Position numbers and translations under genes: made by a program. From assembly GCA_036924085.1 (NCBI GenBank), contig JAVGWX010000007.1, positions 77,065,948 to 77,129,947 on the forward strand: 64,000 nucleotides of DNA, in the 5' to 3' direction. Numbering within the stretch: the stretch's first letter is position 1; every line of letters begins with the position of its first letter. The notes beneath the pieces are model-generated. The model made no database searches. It was not told the origin of the DNA and was given only the letters and a program-made list of their open reading frames with translations. This DNA comes from Ariolimax columbianus. Lineage: Eukaryota > Mollusca > Gastropoda > Stylommatophora > Arionidae. Below are positions 56,921 to 64,000 of the stretch, one piece after another.

Positions 56921-56985
56921 AAAACCTGTAATGTAATTTAACAGCAGCCTTGACCTTACAGCAGATCCCCGTTGGTGTAGCCAAC
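56921..56985 (+). repeat. 65-bp direct repeat, right copy
   Basis: It matches 49977-50041 with one difference and starts directly after the LINE J (GAA)n tail, as a target-site duplication would. Confidence 0.97.
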
Positions 56986-57239
56986 ACTCTTATAATAGAA
57001 TACCCATATTACGTGATACTGTGATGACTAACAATCTTACAACAGAACAACAATCATCACGCGGTACTGCGACCAACATACACATGGTTTCAATTATAGG
57101 GAAGTCTTAAAATAAACAACCAAATTACGATGTACTGTGACTGAAGTACAAACACCGACAATTTTATGTATTGCCTTAGAATAAAACATGCACATCACTT
57201 TGTACTGTGACCGATGCATAGGATTTCATGATGCTCGTA

Positions 57240-58490
57240 CTGCACGACACCAGTGTCAAACTTGATTGTGTGCTGGCATCGACACTCTTTAGCATGGTCC
57301 TGCCGCAACACAGGACACAAGGTCAGATGTTCATCCCAGGACGTCTGAAATCTTACATCAAGGTGAGTGAGGCCACGATCTTGAATCTCGTGTTCGCAGA
57401 CGATTGCGGCCTTAACAGTTGCCCAGAACAAGATTTGCAGTCCACAAAGACGGAGTTTTCGACAGTATGCAGTAACTAGTCTCACGATCAACACTAGGAA
57501 AGCGGATGTACTCTTCTAGCCTGCCCCTGAATAGCCCTACAGCGAACCAAACATTACTGTATAAAACCAACATCGGCAGGCAGTCGATAAGTTTCCCTAT
57601 ATAGGCAATACCCTAACCAGAAGGGCGATTATCGACTGTGGGGTCAACAACAGGATTGCTAAGGCAAGTTCTGAGTTTGGGAGGCTTCAAGTAAACGTCT
57701 GGAACCGACAAAGCGTCAGTGTAGCCACCAAGGTAAAGTTCAGTGTCACCACCAAGGTAAAGTTCAGTGTCACCACCAAGGTAAAGTTCAGTGTCACCAC
57801 CAAGGTAAAGTTCTGTGTCACCACCAAGATAAAGTTCAGTGTCACCACCAAAGTAAAGTTCAGTGTCACCACCAAGGTAAAGTTCAGTGTCACCACCAAG
57901 GTAAAGTGATATCGCGCTGTAGTGTTATCCACTCTGCTTCATGACTGTGAAACATGGACTGTGTATAGCAGACAGCCTATTCGTTTTCACTTGAGCTGTC
58001 TACATAGTCTACTCAGGATCAGCTGAGATGACACAGTGTCAAACTATGAAATTCTTAGACCTACAAGCTAAGTATTCAAATACTTCTACAAATAGCTCAT
58101 TTAAGATGGGCGAGACATGTCGTTCGCATTTCAGATGAGCGCATTCGCAATCAGCTGTTATACGATGAGCTCATAACAGGCAGATGTTCAACAAGAGTAG
58201 GGGGTGGGCAGAAGGAACGCTACAGAGACTCATTGAAAGTGTCAATAAAACGCTTCAACACTGATGTCACCTTCTGAAAGTTGCGCGCATAAAATTGTAC
58301 CACCTGGCGCGCTATTATCACCGAGGGTGCTCAGATCGCAGACAGAAATCCACCCGAGGTTCAGCGAAAGCGCCCGAAAACAACAGAAACTAACGACGAC
58401 GTCTCAGCAGATATCCCCCCCCCCCCCCATATGTGCTCCGAATGTGGCAGAGTATGCCGTTCTAGGATTGATATTTACAGCCATATGAGA
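57240..58490 (+). mobile_element. RTE-like LINE with an internal minisatellite
   Basis: It reads CVLAPTLFSMVL (motif B), KVSEATILNLVFADDCGL (motif C, about 57397), ASSEFGRLQVNVWNRQSVSV, then a 24-bp expansion (57717-57908), VVLSTLLHDCETWTVYSRQP, and RWARHVVRISDERIRNQLLY. The C-terminal C-x2-C finger is at about 58435-58485 (VCSECGRVCRSRIDIYSHM). It has several stops and frameshifts. Confidence 0.8.
57717..57908 (+). repeat. 24-bp tandem repeat, 8 copies, inside a LINE ORF
   Basis: The unit CAGTGTCACCACCAAGGTAA+AGTT adds eight residues (SVTTKVKF) per copy. It sits exactly where RTE enzymes have a single ATKVKVY-like segment, so it is an in-frame expansion of coding sequence. Confidence 0.93.
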
Positions 58491-59097
58491 ACATCTTTGG
58501 CAGCACGTCTGATGCTGTCGCCATCCTCACTGTTATTATCAAGCATTCCTGTAGGAAACATGAATCAGTGGTGGTTTCTGTAGGACCTAGTTTTACATGA
58601 CCATGTTGTACAGCCCTATTAAATAAATCAATCACGTAAATGTATTCATTCATACTTGATCATCTATATAAACATATATTAGTAGAGCAGCATAAATCGA
58701 ATGAGAATCCCTGATTTAGAGAGCACTATCAGTATTGCAAGCACCAAAGAACACACATGGAAGCCAAATGTTTGACACAAAAGACCAATTACTTCAAGCA
58801 AGCACATATATTACACCTTAAAGAATTCTGTTTTATTGAGATTGATACTAGCTTATATAGGGATGGCAGAAAGGAAACGAATTAGCAGCCTACGAAATAA
58901 GAACAAGAATGAGAGTTAAAAAAAATACTAAGTAACAGAAGTTGGTTTTGATAGATAAGATATGCAGAGTTTAACTATACAACATAATAAACAAACAATT
59001 GACCGAGGCATAGGATAGGACAATAGTTAAAGGAAAGGAAAAGACAACACAAAATAATACTGAAGCTGCACTCATTAATCTGGGAAGGTTTTTTTCT
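58491..59097. other. unassigned AT-rich sequence
   Basis: No motif was recognised after the LINE 3' end. Confidence 0.4.
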
Positions 59098-60030
59098 CGA
59101 ATGTCCTGTCCTATCAAGTGTAACTAGTGCAGCAAATATCCGACCACGTTTTTCGCCAATGTCCTGTTTCCCTCAATTGTAGCTCATCATAGGGGTTTCC
59201 GTCTCTGTAGATGGTGAGTAGCCTCTCTAGGGCGCAAGCCTGGGCGCTGAATATGAAGACACAGGACTAGCCAAACTGCAAGATCCCTCTCTCGGCCTCA
59301 CTGGTGTAATCCAAAGGAATGCAAAGCATGACAATTTGGCACCAGCACAGCTGCAGGAGCTGCCGGAATGAGTTCGCAATTTTGAAACCATCCACCTTAG
59401 ATGCGACCACTCCGGATTTTTTTGTTTATGTTTACTCCCGTAGCCATACCCTTTCTCGAGGTTTCCACAAGACAATGGAGTCGTTGCCTGCAGATGCTAG
59501 TTACTCGAGACATCCGACGATACTGTCATCGTGACATGACTAGCCAGCACTGCCTGACACTTGTGGGTTTAAAATCAGAGTTCCTCCTCTCCTAGGCGAC
59601 CTGTTTGAACAGACTAATGAGCTTTGTCTACCTGGGTTTAGAGTCAGAGCTAACATTCTCTTAGATTGGGTGCCAACCAAGGCTAATGAGTCCAAACTGC
59701 CCACCCAGTTATACCGCCGAGTGCTCGATCGCATCCCACAGCAGGTTCTGTAAGACACAGGGGGCCCCTCATGAAGGTGCTGCTGAAGACACAATAATGT
59801 AGGAGAGGCCGTTGGCATGGATACTCCTGCCCGGCAACCCGAACAGTGAATCCACTGTGCGATCGCTACACCTGGAAAGGAGACGATATAACAGACACTT
59901 CACTTTCCTTTAACAAGCGGGACATCCAGCCCAGACCTCGCTAACCCCTCAACTGTAGCTACTGTACGATTTATCGCGTCACGTATTTCTCTAACGTCCT
60001 GTACACCTCAACTGTAGTTACTGCGGCAAA
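59098..60030. repeat. about 58-bp diverged repeat with a 745-base interruption
   Basis: ATGTCCTGT...CTCAACTGTAGTTACTG-type units occur at 59098-59190 and again at 59938-60030. The sequence between them (59191-59937) has no recognised coding or repeat motif and looks like an insertion. Confidence 0.5.
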
Positions 60031-60094
60031 TCTATTTCTATTCATATTGACTCTTTTAGATCTATAATTTTGAATCAAGATGCTTGAGCTGCAG

Positions 60095-60260
60095 CGACCA
60101 GTGTCCCAAAGTTGACTTCCAGCGTCAGGGTCAGCGAACCAGAGCTGCCAAGACCCTTCGATTCTGAATAATAGGCTGAAATGGGGCAGACTGGCTAAGT
60201 ACAGGGTTTGCTGCCGTGGGACTGACTTTCAGTGCAGAGAAAAACCGTTCTCAGGAGCAG
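60095..60260 (+). mobile_element. SINE2 head fragment
   Basis: It contains CAGCGTCAGGGTCAGCGAAC, CAGAGCTGCCAAGACCCTTC and CAGACTGGCTAAGTACAGGG, matching the head of the full-length SINE2 at 46190-46335. The body is missing. Confidence 0.7.
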
Positions 60261-60539
60261 TTGCATGTTGAAAATGAAAAATAAATACGAAAACAAATTA
60301 TTACATTTGGGAACACATCTTCAATATATTTGTGAAAAACATAGATTTTTTGCAAAAATACCTTTCCTGTACATTGTCAATTTGGCTGAGTTTACTATGC
60401 TATAAGCTTCTTTTCTACAATCTTTTTTTTTGTATTTCTTGTCCAACAATCATGCATTTACTGTGTTATACTGCCGGTCACCAGTGACGTATGTTCCATT
60501 GATACAAGACATACATTGCATGTCTTACTTAATATGTGT
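60261..60539. other. AT-rich unassigned sequence
   Basis: Nothing was recognised. Confidence 0.4.
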
Positions 60540-60850
60540 TCCCAAAGAAAACGTTTCAAAGACGGTCTGAGAGACTCACTGAAAAGTTGCCAGATAGACG
60601 TCGACACCTGGGAATGTCTTGCGAAAAACAGATCTGACTGGAGAAGTGCAGTCAAAGCGAGTGTAGCTACCGGCGAAGACGACCGTGTTGTGAAAACCCA
60701 GAGCAGACGCAAGACCCGGAAATCCCGAACAGCGGGAACACCATCACCTTCTACAAACCTCGTGTGCCCGATATGTAGCAGATGTTTTCGTTCCCGCATT
60801 GGCCTATTCAGCCACATGTGCACCTGCACCCAACAGGGAAATCTGTGACA
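60540..60850 (+). mobile_element. RTE-like LINE, zinc-finger C-terminus
   Basis: The open frame reads RFKDGLRDSLKSCQIDVDTW, ECLAKNRSDWRSAVK, then a basic linker and a C-terminal finger CPICSRCFRSRIGLFSHM, with stop TGA at 60846-60848. About 100 codons are uninterrupted. Only this tail is present. Confidence 0.78.
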
Positions 60851-61329
60851 AGGAAGATATCGGCGGTCCTCATCGACAACGAAGGACAGCTATTATATTG
60901 TGGCTGTGTTCATGTACTGTATAATTAATCAATGAATTTAGGCTAGTGCTAAATATGGGTAGTTCGGAAAGTGATACTATTGTGGATCTATTTTACCGAC
61001 CTTTCTAACACGTAAACTGCAGTTTAGTGCAATGGTTCTCAAACAAATGCAAGTTGGAAATTGCATTCACCAAGACGGCGTGCAGTTTTTACAGCGGAAT
61101 AATACATTTCAGTTTTTGTTTACATCTACTTGAACCTAACGCTGGAAAGAACAAGTGAAGTTGGAAAAAGATTATTAAACCCATTTGTTTTGTTTATCGG
61201 AAATGTCAGCCCATTTTTAGATTATAGTATAGTAGCCCCTTTCAGTCATGACTGGCTATAAGATGATATGACTTGGAGTGAGGACAAAAAATTTTTAAAA
61301 TAATGAAATGCTTAGCTTATATTCCTGTG
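60851..61329. other. unassigned sequence
   Basis: No motif was recognised. Confidence 0.4.
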
Positions 61330-61840
61330 TTCTTCTTTGGTGCGTTGTCTTTTCTCTTCTCAGTGTTGTAAGAGTTTCTCTTCACCAAGCGTGAGGTGGT
61401 CATTCAGGGTACATTTCCACCCGGATCGGTCTACAGCTTCGTCCTCCCAGGATGGCAGACTCATGTCTTCATATCACGCTTACACACATCTTTGAACCTG
61501 AACTGTGGCTGGCTGACTGTTCTTTGCCCATCTGCGAATTGCCCGTAGAGGATATCTTTGGGAATGCGACCATCTTCCATGGGACGAACTTGAACAAGCC
61601 ATAGTTGTCTTTGCTTCCTAAGTGGAGTGCACATGCTTGGGAGATTGGTGTCAGAGAGCAACTTTACATTTGTCACTCTGTCACTCCGTGTAATTCCAAG
61701 AATGAATCGCGGGCGCCGTAGATGGACGGTGTTAAGCATGTGCACTTGTTTTTGTATAAGTTGCCCACGTCTATCAAACAGAAGTGTGCTGACGACACAA
61801 GCATTGCATACCCTGACCTTAGTTTTAATTGTCCGTTTCT
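61330..61840 (-). mobile_element. RTE-like LINE, thumb to 3' end
   Basis: The minus strand reads KVRVCNACVVSTLLF, LNTVHLRRPRFILGITRSDR, VTNVKLLSDTNLPSMC, MEDGRIPKDILYGQFADGQR and RFKDVCKRDMKT, then a stop. Degraded sequence follows to about 61330. Confidence 0.8.
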
Positions 61841-61861
61841 AGTTTTTCCATCTAAAAAGAC

Positions 61862-62060
61862 TTAAAATCGAGAGCAAATTAGTCCCGCATCCTTTTAGGC
61901 GCCAGATATGCTGCTCTTAACAAACCACCGAGTCATGGTCGGTGTCATTCTATGTCACACAGTTACTCGCCTCTTACGACATGCTCTTTGTGGATCTAGT
62001 GATGCATGTGTTGTCCTTGTCATACACAAATACCCCGGCGGACCCCTCAGTCTCACTTCG
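61862..62060 (+). mobile_element. dispersed repeat family E, partial
   Basis: It contains TTTTAGGCGCCAGATATGCT, CATGGTCGGTGTCATTCTAT, GTCACACAGTTACTCGCCTC and TTGTCATACACAAATACCCC. Confidence 0.72.
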
Positions 62061-62069
62061 GATCTACCG

Positions 62070-62205
62070 ATATAATGTATGTATGTATGTAGGTATGTAT
62101 GTATGTATGTATTTGTGTGTATGTATGTATTTGTGTGTGCATGTATGTATGTATTTGTGTGTGCATGTATGTATGTATTTGTGTGTGTGTATATATATAT
62201 ATATG
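62070..62205. repeat. (GTAT)n with TTTGTGTGTGCATGTATGTA units
   Basis: It is a microsatellite ending in (AT)n and immediately precedes a tRNA-like SINE head. Confidence 0.9.
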
Positions 62206-62209
62206 AAAT

Positions 62210-62380
62210 TCCCTGGCGAAGTGGTTAGGCCGTCGGCCTCGTGATCAGGTGGTGTGGGTTCGACTCAGGACTCCACCGTCTTTTTTTACGGATGCTTGAT
62301 GCGGAGTCCCCTGCATCTCGTAGTCACCTCCTAGTCGTCTTGTCCTTGACTTGCCACTCGTGTCGGGCGGCTCGAGACGT
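62210..62380 (+). mobile_element. tRNA-like SINE (SINE4)
   Basis: TGGCGAAGTGGTTAGGCCGT (box A-like) and GTGGGTTCGACTCAGG (box B-like) lie at tRNA spacing, so the head is tRNA-derived. The body that follows (GCATCTCGTAGTCACCTCC) is not seen elsewhere in the window. A true tRNA gene is unlikely because the acceptor stem does not pair. Confidence 0.65.
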
Positions 62381-62924
62381 TATATATATTAATATATATA
62401 AACCTCGTCTGAACAGGAAGTATATTAATATCCCAATAATGTCAGTAAATAGAATCAAAGCGGAGGTTGCTATAGTTGAGAGGTAAGACGCTTGAGTCGT
62501 CCCAAAAAACAAAAGCGCGAAATGATGAGGCTTAAAATCCCATAAGTCTAAAGGGAAGGCGAGAACAGCGCCTGGTTATATTGAGATAAATCACGCAATT
62601 CACGTAAAAGAACCCTTGGCTGCTGAAAAATCGATAAGAGTAGGTTGTTAGCCTCTGTCCGGGCAACATTCCGACAGTATTGTCCCCAAAAATTAATTAA
62701 TGTGTTTTGTTATCGGGTTTGTACCTGTCCTGAAAGTTTCAACTCTCTAGTTTATCGGGAAATGTCTAAATTTCCAATACTAGGATTGGCCCAAACTAAT
62801 TTACAGTAAAGGCGTTTAAAAGAAAGAAAGAGAGATAGATTGATTACCTCAACAGATGAGTACAAGAGGCTGTATTTTTAAATACACGATACGGCACGCT
62901 ATGAATTAGAATGTCGATTTTATT
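62381..62924. other. unassigned sequence
   Basis: No motif was recognised. Confidence 0.4.
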
Positions 62925-63235
62925 CATTGCCAGACTTCTGCCACTTCGACATTTTGGACTGCCAAAATATTTTCTAAAGAGTTTGTATCAGAACAGTTTT
63001 CCAGGCTGAGGAAAGTGTATTTTGATGTTGTAAGACGGAGATCTGAATTGATAGCTCTGTTTGTAGCTCTACACTTTAAAAAAAATGTATATTCGCTGAA
63101 ATTCGAAGATTTCCACTGAGCAAAGGAATTCACTGTGGCTTTCGATAATTTTACAAACTTTGTAAATTAGTATTGACAATTTCTGCATCGTCGTCACCAG
63201 TAGAGCGTTCGTTTTCTACGATGAGATCCATAAAA
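62925..63235 (+). pseudogene. hAT transposase C-terminus remnant
   Basis: The plus strand reads VYFDVVRRRSELIALF and YSLKFEDFH, then in another frame SASSSPVERSFSTMRSIKK (about 63185-63240). The last is the hAT dimerisation signature (VERSFS...IK). A stop follows at once. Only the C-terminal part is present and frames are mixed. Confidence 0.55.
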
Positions 63236-63896
63236 AAAAGACATGCATAAGAAACTCCCAAGCAGTTCAATAACAGGACCGTTTTGTTTTTACTCTATCA
63301 AGGATGTCGAATGAAAAGGACATCCTTGTTTAAATAATGACTTCTACAACTAAGCACCAGAGGACTTCTGTAAGAAGTGCCCTAGAGTTGAGTTAAACTA
63401 CAAATAGAAAGGATTAATGGAAAAGATTGTTAATTAACATTTTATAATTGGGCCCACTTTTCCTTCTATTTCATTATCAATTATGATTGCATGCACTCTG
63501 TCAGAATCTAGAATACGCCACTGCTGGCCACAATCCAATACCTTTGTCAATCTGGTTCTGCAGGCATGGAATCAATGGGTGGTACACACACAGTTCCTTT
63601 AGAATCAGAACTTGCTGATTTATGTCCAGCACTCTAATATTTCTGAAGTTGAAATGTTCTCTGTGTCATTATCGTGGTTATTGTTAGTTAAAAAAAAACT
63701 CTGCAACTATCAGATTCACCAAATTCAACTTCATCCGCATCGTAAATATGGTTATGTTTTGTTGCAGTAATATGAACCCACAGCTACAAGAGCGTCTATC
63801 ATCCATTTCTATCACTTTGATCACGTTGTTTCTCTTTGTAACGCTTTTGGCACCATTATTTATGCTTGTACATTATTATATTTTGTTTTCATTTTT
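63236..63896. other. unassigned AT-rich sequence
   Basis: No gene was recognised. Confidence 0.4.
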
Positions 63897-64000
63897 AAGG
63901 AGGCTGCGTGGCCTATGGGTGAAACGTCCGTTTCACAATCCCAACGCACCACGTTCGAATCATGCCCATACCCAGTTTGGTAAACATTTGTTATTTTTTT
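63897..64000 (+). mobile_element. tRNA-like SINE head at window edge
   Basis: GTGGCCTATGGGTGAAACGT and CACGTTCGAATCATGCCC resemble boxes A and B. Similarity to the SINE3 heads suggests a related family. The rest lies outside the window. Confidence 0.5.

Noticed and set aside
59227..59818. Minus-strand frames of 80-92 codons
   Set aside because: No domain, no splice support, and they lie in what looks like an insertion within a diverged repeat.
62210..62285. A true tRNA gene
   Set aside because: Box A and box B are present, but no paired acceptor stem is visible and unrelated SINE-like sequence follows.

Overview
This is animal nuclear DNA, most likely from a gastropod mollusc. No bacterial-style operons are visible. 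The window has spliced genes, tRNA-headed SINEs, many non-LTR retrotransposon clades and large satellite arrays. The mollusc call is an inference from the look of the 18S segment (50485 on) and from the mix of LINEs with RNase H domains, RTE-like, CR1, mariner and hAT remnants; no database was searched.

Only two host genes can be supported. (1) A globin gene on the minus strand. Exon 1 (10771-11006) and exon 2 (1403-1625) have splice phases matching the conserved globin introns B12.2 and G7.0, and the rest lies beyond position 1. Its first intron is about 9.1 kb and holds a 75-unit, 60-bp satellite, a hAT remnant, two LINE fragments and a SINE. The protein starts MGLSCS, an acylation-type N-terminus as in globin X. 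(2) A complete major vault protein gene (42456-45089, plus), with its whole coding region in one exon and a good 3' splice site 158 bases upstream, so any intron lies in the 5' UTR.

Almost everything else is repetitive. At least ten RTE-like LINE pieces occur on both strands. There are two I/Jockey-like LINE families with RNase H (called J and K here), one Jockey-like fragment (L), two CR1 pieces, two mariner and two hAT pseudogenes, and at least three recurring SINE families. Two further dispersed families (C and E) are not recognised. Insertions are often nested with visible target-site duplications: a SINE inside the YADD motif of an RT gene, LINE J inside CR1, LINE J inside an RTE-like LINE, and SINE2 beside SINE3.

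The most unusual locus is 49977-56985. A 65-bp direct repeat flanks a 6.9-kb block that begins with sequence resembling an rRNA external spacer, continues with a truncated 18S joined to pieces of the 28S 3' end (the 18S/28S junction occurs twice), and ends with a nearly complete LINE J and its (GAA)n tail. The simplest reading is one retrotransposition event in which the LINE enzyme also copied ribosomal RNA.

Low-complexity tracts are large: an 870-bp (CAT)n tract at 31044-31913, a purine tract at 27720-28055, TG/CG at 27417-27477, and 24-, 45-, 47-, 51-, 60-, 63- and 66-bp tandem arrays. Long open frames inside these arrays are artefacts of repeat periods divisible by three.
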